Shown: positions 34,610 to 47,440, numbered from the stretch's first letter. The stretch: 64,000 nt of DNA from Triops longicaudatus (GCA_022885665.1 JAGQDJ010000166.1:1-64000), one strand, 5' to 3'. Translations and numbers: made by a program. Notes: generated by a model not told the origin, from the sequence alone.

Positions 34610-37000
34610 TTAAACCTTTGTCTCAAAATCTTGCGCTAAAGCCTGCTGCTTCAGAACTTCGGACGTTGCCACAGTACCCGAATTGGCAAGATGCAAAGCT
34701 GCAGCCTCTGCGTGCCGTCTCTCCATTTCACGGAACAGCGCTAGTCTAGAAATTTCTCGGTTTTAGTATAAAAGTGCATATTCATTTTGCAAATATTACC
34801 TGTAAACTTCGTATCGCATCACAATCGACTCCAATTCTTGCTTGCATAATCTCTTCTGCATGTTATCAAAACAGTCTAATTCGTGTAGGCGAAACATTTC
34901 CCACTTTAGTTTGTGGTCATATTCATGAGGCGCTTTGGAGTAGACTTGCAGCCAGTAAGGAATTTCTACGAAGATAAACATAGCATTTTAATCGGAATTG
35001 TTGCTCACGAGATAACAAGGAGTACGTTACCTTCGTTTAAGTATGGGTTGGCGGGAACCAAAACGTTAGGCTGATGAAAATGCGTGTGACGCGGGACTGC
35101 ATTCGGGTACGGAGCAGCTTTTGAAGCAGAAAGCCTTAAAGAATCAGGTTCGTAGCTATATCTCGGAGCACAAGGATGTTCATATTGCGCTTGGCGTGTT
35201 ATATGACTGTACAATACCACAATACATTTATTCCTCACTTAATTAAATAAGTCATAAAAAAGCGTTACTTCACGTAGTAAACTCCAAATTCACTACTTTC
35301 CACACGCTCCCACCCAGTAGGTAACCCTTCTTTTTCTAAGGGGTGACTCCAGTGAGTTGTCTGACTGTTATGGTCGATGTAATACTTCCGGCCGCGTAAG
35401 GTATAGTCAACAGACCAACCAGGGGGCAAAGGTAATTCTTCATTTGCTCCTTGAAACAAATAAAAAATAAACCCATATTTCTTGTCGGTCTACGTAATAT
35501 TTACTTTGATTTAAGTGTGTCTGACTGGAGTGTAATGACGGTGGAATCGGGCTCACTTGATGTGTTTCTAACGGCCGATAAATTTCCTGACTTGCATTTA
35601 AGGCAACAACGGCTGTGGCAGGGAGATTTTGATAAACAGGGGAATCTTGAGAAGGCGTTGAATAGGTCAGTGGTAGTGGATGGCTGTTCACACGTGAGGA
35701 GAGCGCGGGAGAGCGTGTACTAGAAGTTACCGACGAAGGGAGTCGTGGAAATATGTGTAATGGGTGTACATCGAGTTGAGGTGGGGGCATCGACGTTCGT
35801 ATGGACATATTCGGCTGGAGACTGGCTAGAGTTAACGCACCAGGCTTGGACAAAGCTAGCTGCAATGACGATGACGAGTTTTTGATCTAGCGAAAAAAGA
35901 ATATGACACTATCATTGTTGGAATGACCACACTGAGCTAGTGTCAGGGAAAGATAACGAGGTTGACATTTTTGTGTGAGTGTGAGAAATTATGACGCCTT
36001 CACCTTCCATGCTAGACCTGGGTTAAATGGCCGATCCTGGCCTGCGAAAGCTAGGTTGCTAGCTTTCGGTGCATACTTATTTACCTGAGCAGCCCCTTCG
36101 TCTGGATATAGAGGGAAAAGCTGGGGTTCTGACCCTGCTTTGTCATACAAAATGAACTGCCCTGCTGGAGAGTGCAAAGAACTCGTGATGGCGAGGTTGC
36201 CTAACGAAAGTCCCAAGGCTAATTCCTGTGAATCCGATTCTGAAACTTCTGCGTAATCTGCGTACGATTCTTCTGCCTCTGTAGGTAAAATCTACAGTGA
36301 AAGCGAAACAGTGCAGGATGACAAGCGACAACGGTGCGTTGGTGAGTGCGGAGACGTTTCAAACACTAACGACGTCGGAAAACAAAAACATTAGAATGAA
36401 GGAACTACTTACTTGATCAAGGCGAGATTCAGAGCGACTACTCTGGTTTGCATAAATATGCTCCACGCCACGAGAACGAGGACTGGGATTTTGGCTCGTT
36501 TTACTTTCTTCAATATTTTCTGCTGGTATCTCTTGCTGAATATTAGTAGCTGCTGTCTGTATGATAACGCTGCTGGGGTTTAGTTTGTATTTGCCTTGAT
36601 GCCCATGACCAGACTGGGCTTGAATGTTTTTATTGGAACCATACTTCGTTACTATACCCGTCTGAAAACGAAGAAAGTCAAAAACACTATCCTCATTATA
36701 CTAAAGTAAGTTTACTTGGGCTGAAGGATTGTACACGTTGAAAGCCGGAGAAACTTTTCGTTGTGTTTTGGATTTTGAAATCGGATTATCACTTGTCCAA
36801 ATGTTTGTAACTGAAAATAAAAAGACTAAGCCCTCAAGCACTACGATTTAATCCCACTTACTCTGTAAATCTGGCGGCGTGTCCCTTTTCACATATTTTC
36901 CAGTTACGCCGTTAGTTATAGCTTTCGAGTCTTTCTTCTTTGATAGCATTTCCTCGAAAGAGCCGCGCGGTACACTTTCAATTGAAACTCCTTGAACCAT
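34610..37000 (-). CDS. SAV1: Salvador/SAV1, Hippo pathway scaffold (9 exons, about 576 aa)
   Basis: Salvador scaffolds the Hippo (MST) and Warts (LATS) kinases; its SARAH domain pairs with the Hippo SARAH. Exons (minus): 37000-36862, 36810-36716, 36661-36413, 36291-36085, 35886-35505, 35449-35269, 35206-35031, 34965-34800 and 34745-34610 (TAA). The homologous start MLSKKK is an internal ATG at 36949; the upstream ATG at 37000 adds 17 residues. WW1 is near 361-393 (LPLPPGWSVDYTLRGRKYYI, HWSHPLE). WW2 is near 395-427 (LPTGWERVESSEFGVYYV, AQYEHPCAP) with Tyr in place of the second Trp, as in human. The SARAH region follows at about 477-550 (EIPYWLQVYSKAP, DHKLKWEMFRLHELDCFD, KQELESIVMRYEVYR). 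Between WW2 and SARAH is LVPANPYLNEG. The N-terminal half is a long Ser/Pro-rich linker, and exon 4 has two usable donors. Confidence 0.95.
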
Positions 37001-37735
37001 CAAAACAAACCAAATCAAAGATTACGTTGTAACGAGCTTTCACTCTAGTAGATGGCGGCCATGCGCATTTTTGCATACGTACTGAACGGAGTACTTTGCA
37101 TATTCGCCTTGCATGTTTGACTCTATAAAATGTTCACGAAGTCGCAGAACTTTTTAAATCTTGTAACATTTTCATGGCGAATTATCATGTTGCAATGAAT
37201 ATAGTTCCGGAAATAGCACTCCGGTTGTGGAGAAAATCATCGTTCATTCACAGGGAATAGGAAAAAGAAGGCACACAAAAAGCTTAGACCGGCGGTAGAA
37301 ATTCGAAAAACAAAAGAAACGTGTTTTACATAGAAGTTATAACTATATTGGTTGCGGTATACAGAAGCTTTATAAAACGGAATTACTTAGAAAGTAGTGC
37401 TCAATTGTATTCCAATGGTAGTTTGACAAGCGAGGGTTCAGCTACTTTCTCCAACCGTGGTAGTCGGCGTCGTTTGAATGGATTAAGAGTTCAGGAAGGC
37501 GGTCTTTTCTCGTAACGATGATAATTGCTGCGGCACACGACAACAAACGCTTTATGCTCAGCCGACTCCGCCGCCTAATTAAAGCATTCCCCTTCACTTT
37601 GCAAAAATGTGGTTTTCGCCAATTACGAATCTTCGATTCCTTCACTTGAAATTTCGCGAAGGATAGGTCATGATAGACAAATTTAATCAGTCTTCATCAG
37701 TTAGCATTCTAGCACGAGTGGAGTGGTAGTTCGTC
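37001..37735. other. Head-to-head spacer, SAV1 and homeobox gene
   Basis: A 735-bp gap between divergent start codons, presumably holding both promoters. The open frames 37321-37515 plus and 37442-37645 minus lack recognisable content. Confidence 0.4.
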
Positions 37736-39419
37736 ATGAATCCTGGTTTGTTAAAGCTTCATTTAAATAATAATTTGTTAAAGTTTCATTTAACAAGCTA
37801 TTAACGTATTTAATTTTAGAGGCTGAGAAGTCGCTGAAGCTTCCACGTACCGTTCACCGGCTAACGTATCAGCAGTACACGCTGCTGTGTGAACGATATC
37901 AGCATTCTGCATTCTTGTATCCAGACGGAGGACATGAATTAGCCGATCAACTGCGTCTTCCAGTCAAAAGCATCCTCGTAAGACCCTCGCTTTCTGCAAC
38001 AGATTGTGCATAAATTACTTGTTCAAACCCTTTGGTTTCACCCCGTTCTTTCAATCCCAGTACGGTTGATTCAAGTTTCCTTTTTTCTCCCCGTTCAGAA
38101 TTGGTTTCGGAACCGGCGTCGCTTGGATCGATCGCGTTTATTGGACATTGATCCCTCTTTACGAGATCTCAACCCGGGTTTAGAGAATCCTCATGTGTTT
38201 GCCGAGCAATTCGAAAAGCACAAGGCTGAGCTTTTACGAGGTAACCCCACTTTGGGAGCGACTACAAGTTTTCCCAATTAATTTTTATTATATGGTTTGT
38301 TTTATAGTTACTGAGACCAGTACAGGTTTGGAGCAGGCTCCCGCCGAACGAAGCGAAGAAAAAGTGCCTTACTCAAGCAACGCGGGGAGGTTGTTTGGTC
38401 CAATCTGTCAATCTAGCAACATGACAGATAATTCACATTACCAAGAGCACCATACGTACTTTTCCAGTCAGACATTGGCCCGCGATGCTGTGTTCTCCGT
38501 TGCCAATGGATCCCCTAACGTTTCTCAGCCGTCTGTTTCCACCTTTTCCTTCGGTGCCGATTACGATCAGACTTCTGAACAACCATTTGAAACGGAAAGC
38601 AGCAGCTATGCCAATCCCAACATTGCGGCCCGGTCCCTTGAGCACTCCAACCTTTACTTGCAAGAGTCTTCACTTCATTTCCATAACCCTTCAGCCCATC
38701 TTACACAGCAGGCGAATTTGTGGTGGGACCAAAACGAGATTCGTGTTGGCAAAGGGCAAGAGCAACACCAGCACGCTCTAGAATCTGAAATTTGCAATCA
38801 AATGGTGCGACCGGAGGCGTCTTTAAGATTCAACACCACAACTCCATTCGCACCCACACAAATGACGTCTTATAACTCCAACATGGAATGCGGACTGGGC
38901 TGGTACTTTGAACAAGAACAAATCCAAGAACTGTCTGCCGTTACAAGTCTCAACGGTTACGCCCCTCAGGCCTGCTCTACACATGACATACCAGATTACT
39001 CTTATTCAAGTTCTGCAATACCGCCGACTATAAGTCGAGGAGAAATTATGGAAGTTTTACCGAATTGTGGTACTCCGGTATTGGGATATAATATGTCAAA
39101 TCCTCTTTTTTATCCAGCCGATGATACCACTCCTACGCATATCTACAGCATGGCAGATGATCAAAGATTACCTATTGTTCTTGGACCTTCGACTTCTGAC
39201 TCTCTCGTAACGCCGACATCCGTAAATCAGGAACACGACGAACAACTTACTCAGTTTCAGACTGCCCAATCTGTGATGAATGCCCCGTCGCTTTTTACCC
39301 AAACCGTATTTGAGTACCCATTCCATCAGAGCCCGAACAATTTCGAATCCTTTGAACAATTTTCTTCTACTCCCGAAGTTGCTTTTGATCCTTCGGAATT
39401 CAATACTGATCTAATATGA
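37736..39419 (+). CDS. Divergent homeobox transcription factor (4 exons, about 473 aa)
   Basis: Exons: 37736-37745 (MNP plus one base), 37820-37977, 38099-38240 and 38308-39419 (TGA); 1422 nt in frame. The homeodomain lies near residues 12-71 with no indels. Residues at canonical positions include Leu16, Tyr20, Leu34-Ala35, Trp48-Phe49, Arg50, Asn51 and Arg53 (NWFRNRRRL); position 5 is Val rather than Arg. The intron falls exactly between homeodomain codons 46 and 47, a site common in paired-class and some other homeobox genes. Arg50 is unusual. The homeodomain is almost at the N-terminus. A short charged stretch (NPHVFAEQFEKHKAELL) follows, then about 370 residues rich in Ser, Thr, Gln, Asn and Pro, probably an activation domain. 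I cannot place it in a named family. Confidence 0.85.
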
Positions 39420-40578
39420 CGAAACGCGTGAATATGTAAAATTATTTCTGACGTGGATTTTCTACCTAAGACATTGAGCATAATTTATTGGACCTGTGGA
39501 TTTGCATCCATAAAAGCGGGAAAATACTGGTTTAATTTGGTTATTTGCCTTGTAGCGATAATATGTATTCCCATCACGTGAATGCAATGTTCACAAAATT
39601 GAGTTGTGTAAGTACGCCTTGAAATAGAGTATTTTCTTTTTACAGTAGAGCAATACTTGGGTATCAGGTTGCCGGTCATCTTGTGGAAAATGTCTTGGAG
39701 TCGGTATGCGGAAAACCTTAAAGCGAGAAGTGAAAAGAGAACAATCTACTGTACGACAACATCAAAGCATTTCACGGTACCTATTTCGTTCGTTTACTGC
39801 ATACCTCGAAAACGCTGAGATAGGATACCAAGATAAAAGGACTCAAAAGCTAACGAAGAAGAACGTAACAACACATGTCGGGTATTCAAAAAAAAAGGTA
39901 GCTCTCATGTCCAGTCATGTTAAATTCATTGCAGCTTAAAGCTTAATTACATAATAAGAAGTATGATTATTTCTAAAGCTCGCGTTATTTGGTAGTGAAC
40001 GATTAAAATATTGAGAGGACTTATTATGCATTTGCCCTTGTTGTCCTAATATTTGACTCGTATCTTTTTGGCCTGGGGTTCAGAACAAGTATTGGATCCC
40101 TTTCTTCATGGGAAGGTGACTACTTGCAGCGATCCTAGCTACTGTAAAATGGATCTTTCGAATCGTTCAATTCAGGTAGGAAAAATAGAAGTATAATTAC
40201 CTCAGGCAATAATGAACATAGAGTCCTTAGCAAACCGAGAAGAAATCAACTATTAGCACGATATGAAATAACAAAGCTTTTGTTTTTTTTATGTCATAAG
40301 ATTTTATACGGAGCCTTAATATGCGATTCAGGGTACAGCATTGCATCAAGTGAAAATTTTGAAGCGAAAAGTTATTAAGCTTCCTATCTATTCCCCTAAA
40401 GTTCTATAGCTATGCCACTAACCCAAAACAATCGAGCCCAGAGGAATTGAAGAGTTTGGGCCCTTGTTATACTACGCCAATAATAGCAAATAATTTATAA
40501 TTCTTAAATAAAAAAGGATAGAAATAAAGACTCTGGTTTTTAAGTTTCAGTCGCAAGTTTTAGAAAAGGCTTCTGGAG

Positions 40579-40690
40579 GATCTAGATGCGATTTCGCGGT
40601 GCTGTCGTACGGTTTGTAACGGGGGGGGGGGGGGTCAGAGGGGCCAACAAACTATGGTTCCGAGCCTCATGGATACTAAACCGCAGAAAC
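40579..40690 (+). repeat. Dispersed repeat family R2, copy A
   Basis: Shares GATCTAG, GCGATTTCGCGGTGC, CGGTTTGTAAC, a G-run, CAGAGG and AGCCTCATGGAT in the same order with 46470-46770. The G-run here has expanded to 14. Confidence 0.55.
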
Positions 40691-43600
40691 GCAACCCTTT
40701 AAATGCGGTTAAACACGGTTAAGACTTCGTGAACTCATATAAAATCCTATGAACTCATAGGTTAATATAGCACACAATAGTCTTAAAAAAGTAGAAAATT
40801 AACCATGGAACAAGGTTCATTTGCATCGGCATCACTGCGAATAAAAGACAATATGTTATAATACAGTAAAACCCCGAAGTTACAGTATTGTGAATTCAGA
40901 AGCCACTGACGCAAATCAAGGCGTCGGATGAGCCAAACGTTTGTTGAATTGCATACAGAATCATAATTTTGATGGAAGCACCCATCAAAAGGCGAACGTA
41001 AACAAGCGAACTTCGTATCTTACGACACCGGATTTGGCGCTTCAAAGGCAATATTGTAGTTGTGTCAAAGGTCGCTTTCACTTGTCAGCATTTAATTGCT
41101 GGCGTCTCCAATTTTCACTTCGGTTGTTTGATTCCAAGTTCCTAGGTTACCATTACCTTACGGGCTAAAGAGTCAAAGTGGAAGTAATTTAATCACTGAT
41201 TAAGCAATATATTGTAAGTATTTCTTCCAATATACAATTACCTTGATCATTACGAAAGATACCGACTATGAAGGAACTTTAAACTATTTCCGTGCTGTTT
41301 GTTCTTCAACAACATTATCGATGCCTCCGACCTTCAGGAGTACGCCAACTTACCTCGGACCTGAATCTGACGCACAAGTGCCCAGTTCAGGCCGACGGTG
41401 TAGCGAAGAGCTTTTATTTGAAGACTTTGTAGGATTCTTTACGTTTCGCGGCTAAAGAATACATCACTTTTACTTATTTCTTTCGGTTAATTAAGGACTA
41501 AAGCTAAGAAGGTTAGAGAAGATAATAATACTTAGGCGTTCAAGAAAGGAATTATAGTGCTGAAAGTTTATACTTCTACCTATTTTTCTGGAATGTACAG
41601 CAAAATATGACCAATTAATTTGCAATAACAAGTATAACTAATTTCCAAAGGAATACGCTTAATAGCCATTAACAGTTGCCACCTGAAAACTAGAAGAGAA
41701 GATAGTACACAAAGCTTGAATTTGAGTGCGCATATTGTTCTTCTGCGGGCCAAATTTCAAACGCTCCTGCTATAGGATAGTGTGAAAAACAAGAAAAGGG
41801 AATGCTCAAAGAAATAAGGATGGTGCATATCAAGCAGACGTATCCTGTGACAAGGACAGGGGGTAACCATTTGTGAAAGAAAAGCAGCTCAAGGTGCAGT
41901 GCGAGGTGCATATGTATATGGATCTTTCGCCCATCAAAGCAAAAGAGCCTGTCATACAGGAGTGTCTTCGATGCTACAGGATAATGGATGGATGAAAGAC
42001 AGCTGGTGAATACGACACGCTTCCACTTTCCTACAAAACAAGCATGGATAGTGAGTGCAAGACGTTAACATAACCGTCAAGTTCCTTGATTCGGTTTCAA
42101 AATACGCTTGCCTGTGTCTTAACTTGGTGCCAAGATACAAATATAAGCATTCGAGCCTAGTCTTCACGGCTCATAGACTGCGAATCTGCGTTCTGACACA
42201 CTGGAAAAATAAGACCTGACAGAGATGCTGTAAGATCCATAATAATTCACAAGAGCCACCAAAAATCAACATTTGAAAAAGTCCGCATGCCTTAGCACTG
42301 CCTTGTGTCCTAGTATATTTTTTAATTCTGACTTGCTCTCAACAATTCAAACAATGTCTGGGCCAGTTGTCAGTAATAAACTTCATTTTCTCTGGGGTCA
42401 CTTCACTCAGTGGCATAAACGAATAGAAAAACAACAAAAATGAAACAGAAGCTTACCAGTTCTTAGAACTCTTAGAAAGTAGCGTGCTTTTTTTCCACGG
42501 TAAAATTATCCGGAATGCATAAGATACCAGATCTTAAGCATACCTAGTCCCATAGTCCATTGAAATGCAAAGCTCGTACACGGTTTCTAGCGAACACATC
42601 AGAGATAGCGAGCAAAAACGGAACCTGGCTTGTGCTTTTGTTTCGCTTGATCTGGCATATCTTTTTTCCTCTATAGACACAACTAAACAAATACACAAAA
42701 TTTACCCTTTAGTTTTGACGATTAAGGTTTTTGCGTCTAGACAAGAAAGGTTATCGTGCGGTCAACAGGGAGAAACCACTCAAGACACTGAAAATATACG
42801 GTAGGCTGAAGGCTGAAAAGAGAAGGTATATAGGGTACATTCCGCTCTATCACATTTTGTTGCTGGCTTCAGAAGTAATACCATTCATGAAGCATGTTTT
42901 TGGGACAAAAACGATAACATATTTTCAGCATTTTCCCTGCCTAATAGATGTATTTACTTTTGACGTGGGCGGTGGCAATATTCCTAAGCTGACAAGCACA
43001 AAAGAGAACTCCCAGCAAAGATAAAAGAAGGGTAAAAAGAAAAAAACGATGAAAAGAATGGGATCGCAAAGGCTAAAATTGGCTGGAGCAAATTTGATGG
43101 TTCACTGGGGCTCAGAAATGGGGTAATGCAGCACATCATATTCACTTGACCGACTTGGCCATCAACGTAAGTGCACCAGGGACTCGCCACATCGTATCCA
43201 ACACGATTTCTTAGTTTACGTGATACGTGCGACCTTCTTGTTAGTTACATTTAAACAGCATTTTGTGTCATACATAAATTTATTACTTTGTTTTTAGCCG
43301 CCAATTTAGGCTATTACAGATAAAAGCTTGCAAGTTCCTTAGAAACACGCTTCGTTCCAAAATACAATTAATAACGCGACGCTCCTACTGCTTCAATTGC
43401 CCTTATTACATAGAAAATTTCTTTGGCATGGTTGCTAACTTATACAGGAGAGGGTAAAATTCTTGTTTACGGTTTTTGCGTTCACCCTTCGTGAAAAAGA
43501 GAATTTCAAACTAAAAATATCCCCACCTAAATAAAAAGACATAAGAATCCTGACCAATGGACATAAAGTAATGAAACCATAAAGGGGGCTTATTGTGCTA

Positions 43601-44319
43601 AGTAAACCATAAAATCTCACTGCATAATTAGCTTCAAAATGAGCTGGGTATATGAACAACAGTCAAGACAATGCAAGTTATATACATATTTACATACCAG
43701 GAGACATTTTCCTCCTATGTATTTTAACGCTAAATAAGAAACCAATACTCCGTGACTAGGGAAGCTCTATTGAACGAAAGAGACTTCCTACATTTGGCTT
43801 ACTTGCGACGATCAAACAAACTAATTCTCCGGAAATCGTCGGCGAGTAAATAACCACAGTAAAAGTTGATAGACTAAGACGGTAGTCAGCATTGGTCGAA
43901 GCAAGTGGAAAGCGCCTAGAAAAAAGAAAAAATTGTACCTTGAGAAAAATCTGGAATATAGTACAATAATAAAAGTGACGGTGGTAAACTAACTGTTAGG
44001 GAACACCATTTTATACAAACTCCTTACAAAACAGGTGAGCTTACACGTGCTGCTTAGATACTAACATGAAATGAAGAAGAATTTCAATTTTGTCCATCAC
44101 GAATACGAAAGCTCCTTATCATGTCAACACCTTGGCAAAACTTTTTATTACTTAACGATTGGTTTCACAGCTAGTTTTGAAGCACTTACTTGTTGATAAT
44201 ATCATTTTTTTCCATAATTGTGTCAGGAAAGTAAAACCAAGAAATACAATGAGTTTATTTTCTATTCATTTGACTCGGATTTTTGTAAAAATGTCTTAAT
44301 GCACATACCTCTTGACCCT

Positions 44320-44400
44320 GACTATCAACTATCTGATATGTCAAGTAGCCTTCAGTCCGGACCGGTTAACAAAATCTGGGCTCAGTGTAGCTAATTTCGT
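44320..44400 (+). repeat. Short TGTCCG-type repeat, family R3
   Basis: Shares a roughly 60-bp pattern with 55300-55365, including GTCAA-TA near the start and GACCGGTTAACAAAATC (GATCGGTTGACGAAATC at 55338). Probably a degenerate copy of the foldback element at 55235. Confidence 0.4.
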
Positions 44401-44544
44401 AACTGGTATTTCTTCCCAATTAAACACGGCTAAACTTCCTACAGTCAAAGATATTTTGTACAAAAAGAGTCTGACGAGTTGGTTTTTCGATCTTTATTTT
44501 CCACTGAATGCTGCGAAGTCCGTTTTAAAGGCCTTGTCGAAGTT

Positions 44545-45300
44545 CTGTTGAGGAAGTAGAGGACGGACATGACAATGTGGATATTTTCATGTTCTTTATT
44601 TTTTACTTTGCGTGAAGACAAAACTCTGAATCAATATTACGCTTGATAGATAAACTGGTGTCCTGGTTATCATACGAGGTATAATTTTCTTCAAGACAAC
44701 GAAAAATTAGACCAAACAATCATAAAAACTAAAGGCTCTTCCAGTTGTAAGAAACGAGATGCCGGGTACGCGGTTTAGGCTAGAGGGTGCGACAAAATTT
44801 CCGTTTGTTTTGCCACAAGAAAGCCAACATTTATTGTTCAAGAAAAGAACTTGGTAGGGCTGGATTATACTTATGAAAAGTTGCAGCTATTAATAATTGA
44901 ATCGTTGTAGTAAACTCTACTATTGTGAATATCTGTTTTTCTTCATTTCACCATTTGCTTCAGTCTAAAAGGTACCGAAGCGCCCATTGCTGACTTTCCA
45001 TGTTTTCTATAAGTTTACTTCTGAATCCTTGTGACTGAGGTTTCACGATTATGCTGTAGTTTACTCTGGATAGAAAAATATTTTTACAAAATTTTTGGCT
45101 ACTTAACATAAACGTCATAATGAAAACACTCACTTTTATAAGGAGTTGCATATTCAGTTTTCATTTATTTTCTCATGTAAGCGTTCCCTGTGTAACCTTC
45201 TTCAACTTCATTACTGTCTGATTTTTTTCCAGTTCCAAGACGTTTGTAATTCATTTAGTTATTATTTTTGTGCGGTCCTGTCCCTCCTCTACTATTATTG
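44545..45300 (+). repeat. Dispersed repeat family R1, copy 2
   Basis: Alignable by eye with 26660-27470 over its whole length. Examples are AAGGCTCTTCCAGTTG against AGAGGCTCTTCAACTG, TTGTTTTGCCA near 44808, and ATTATTTTTGTGCGGTC near 45262. No conserved open frame. Confidence 0.6.
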
Positions 45301-46007
45301 GGCAAGATCTCCAGAGATTACGTTTACACAACGAATTTCTGAACGCGAACCCATGGAGGTCCTAGAGTGTCCACTGGCGGTGTAATGAAGATCCTTGCTT
45401 AAATGACTAAATGGATAGGATTCCGGGGGAAGAGCTCACATTGACGCAAGACGCTCAAAGGCGGCTGAATGCATCTCAGCGTGAATGAGGGATCGTTGTG
45501 ATTAACCAAACTAAGCTACCTCTTCGAAAAATAGAAAAAAAGTTAACAGAATTGCCAGAACTTACGGATGCTTGTTCGCTATTAGCGCGCGCCCTGAAAT
45601 GAAACATTCTTTTACATAGCGTCCTTACAAACCACTTGCAGATAGCTTCGGTAAGGACAGGGAAGCGAATATTGAACCCAACTCAGCTAGTAGCAAGCTT
45701 GAACTTGAAAATAGTCAGTTATCGGAGAAACCCTCACCGTTGACGTTCCTCTACCTACCTACTTCATTGGAACTCCAATTTTGTCCTCCTAGATAGCTTC
45801 CAATTGTCATTCACCTAAGCAAAAACGTTTCATAGCTAATTATGTTTTTTTTTTATGTCTATGCTGACAAACCTCGTGGGTAGTGAGATACCATAATGGT
45901 ATGACAAAAGTTTTACTAACATACAGGAATGCTTTATTTTCAAATATTGCTTCCCGTTGGATTCTTTTTAAGAAAAAAAAAATCTTGGTGCATGAAATAC
46001 GTACATC

Positions 46008-46065
46008 TTGTTTTGTCACCTGTCCGGCTTGTCAAGTACTCAGTGGCTTAAACTCTGACAAAATC
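46008..46065 (+). repeat. Short TGTCCG-type repeat, family R3
   Basis: TTTTGTCACCTGTCCGGCTT followed by GTCAAGTACT corresponds to TTTTGTCAGCTGTCCGACTC at 55300. The segment itself is bounded by TTTTGTCA and TGACAAAA, a short inverted repeat. Confidence 0.4.
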
Positions 46066-46469
46066 GAAGTTCTACTGAGCTGTTTACAGAAGGTATTAGG
46101 AAGACCGAAACGTTTCATCTCACCAATCTGAGCCTTTGTGTGTTTCAGAAAGCTACATAGTGATTTCTAATTATTAAAGTCAGCCATTAAGTGTAACTAT
46201 CACTTTGGCTGGTGACAACTACATGTTTTTAATCACAAACCATTAGGTCACTGGCTGACAAACGTTTTAAGAGTGCGGCGCATGCGATATAGGCCGCATT
46301 TCCCGCACAGGAAATTGCTTCCTCGATAAGTTCCAATGTCTCATATCAGACATCACCAATAGTTTATACCAACTAACCATAATTACTTTGACTTTGGGTA
46401 ATTCAATTTTTTTGCAAAACACTAACAAATATTGAAATTCACTCGAAACCATGTCAAATGTATCATGGA

Positions 46470-46770
46470 TGATCTAGGCAGTCGCGATTTCGCGGTGCGG
46501 TTTGTAACTCGGGGGGCGGACAGAGGAGTCAATATCCAAATACAGAATTCAGTTGGGAAAATCAGTGCGTAGACTGTTGAGTTTTCCAAGAACAGGGAAG
46601 CACATTGTAAAGGTTCCTTTATTCAGCGCAGGGAACATTGTGATTGAAAAACTGAGTTTTTTTAAAGCTTTTCAATCACAGTGAGTTGCTGTGTCTCAAA
46701 AACTATGTGCGCATTGGTCTTCCCAACTGAATTCGCTAAAGTTTCAAGCCTCATGGATGCCAAACTGCAG
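46470..46770 (+). repeat. Dispersed repeat family R2, copy B, interrupted
   Basis: The same order of blocks as copy A at 40579-40690, but with about 200 bp of extra sequence between the CAGAGG and AGCCTCATGGAT blocks. The extra sequence is the foldback element at 46545-46734. Confidence 0.55.
46545..46734. mobile_element. 190-bp foldback/MITE-like insertion
   Basis: The ends are a perfect 15-bp inverted repeat (GAATTCAGTTGGGAA at 46545-46559, its complement at 46720-46734). An inner pair (46636-46650 and 46669-46683, CATTGTGATTGAAAA type, one mismatch) forms a second stem. It has no coding capacity. Copy A of R2 lacks it, so it is an insertion. Confidence 0.6.
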
Positions 46771-47440
46771 CCCACTCCCGCGAAAATGCGTACGTACAAA
46801 TGCGTTATTACTCTTAAAGCCAAGGTAATATTAAAGCGCTTATTACTTGATAACATTGGGGAACTCTGCAGACGATAATGGAATACGGTTCAGCAATTTG
46901 CGAAAGTTTTGTCACAGTAAAGTTTTTGTACGTTTTTGAGAGTGCTCTGAGGAGTACTTCCTTACAAAGACTTCAGAGAAAATGCAAAACTGTTTTGAAA
47001 ATTTTGCTACTTTTTAACTGCACCAATACTGGAACCCTTCAATGCCACATAAAGCATTCAATGCCTTCTCAGCGTTTTTTAAAAAATAAAATCGTTACAA
47101 GTGGCCGAGCTTTTCCCCCAAATTATCTGTAAAGTTTCTGAAACTATTCTAAATGTATAAGGCAAAACTAATGGTGTTCGGGGTGCCATCTACGGAGGTA
47201 AGCGGCGCACTAACTTCAGCCCTACCGTATCCTAGAACACATAAACAGGTTTCTAGCACGCTTGACATCGGCAATTTATCAGGCTCTTTATTAGTCGGCA
47301 TTCGTTGCCTTATTTTATGCTTTCCTGAAGGTACACAAGCTTGGAAGCTGTTTTAGTATGCTGAAAACACAGCGACCATAGACAGATTAGAAGAAAGCTA
47401 ACAAACTAACGATACTTAATAGTCAAGTTGAGAAGCGAGT

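Larger units (their letters stand above)
39420..47440. other. Gene-poor, repeat-bearing region
   Basis: Eight kilobases with no supported gene. It contains a 14-G run (40621-40634), two copies of a GCGATTTCGCGGTGC-containing repeat, copy 2 of repeat family R1, two short copies of a TGTCCG-containing motif, and a 190-bp foldback element. Open frames at 44312-44551 and 45883-46131 overlap these repeats and have no recognisable domain. The last part should include the Beat 3' UTR. Confidence 0.5.

Noticed and set aside
44312..44551. 79-codon frame as a gene
   Set aside because: It overlaps the R3-type repeat and the start of R1 copy 2; no conserved protein.
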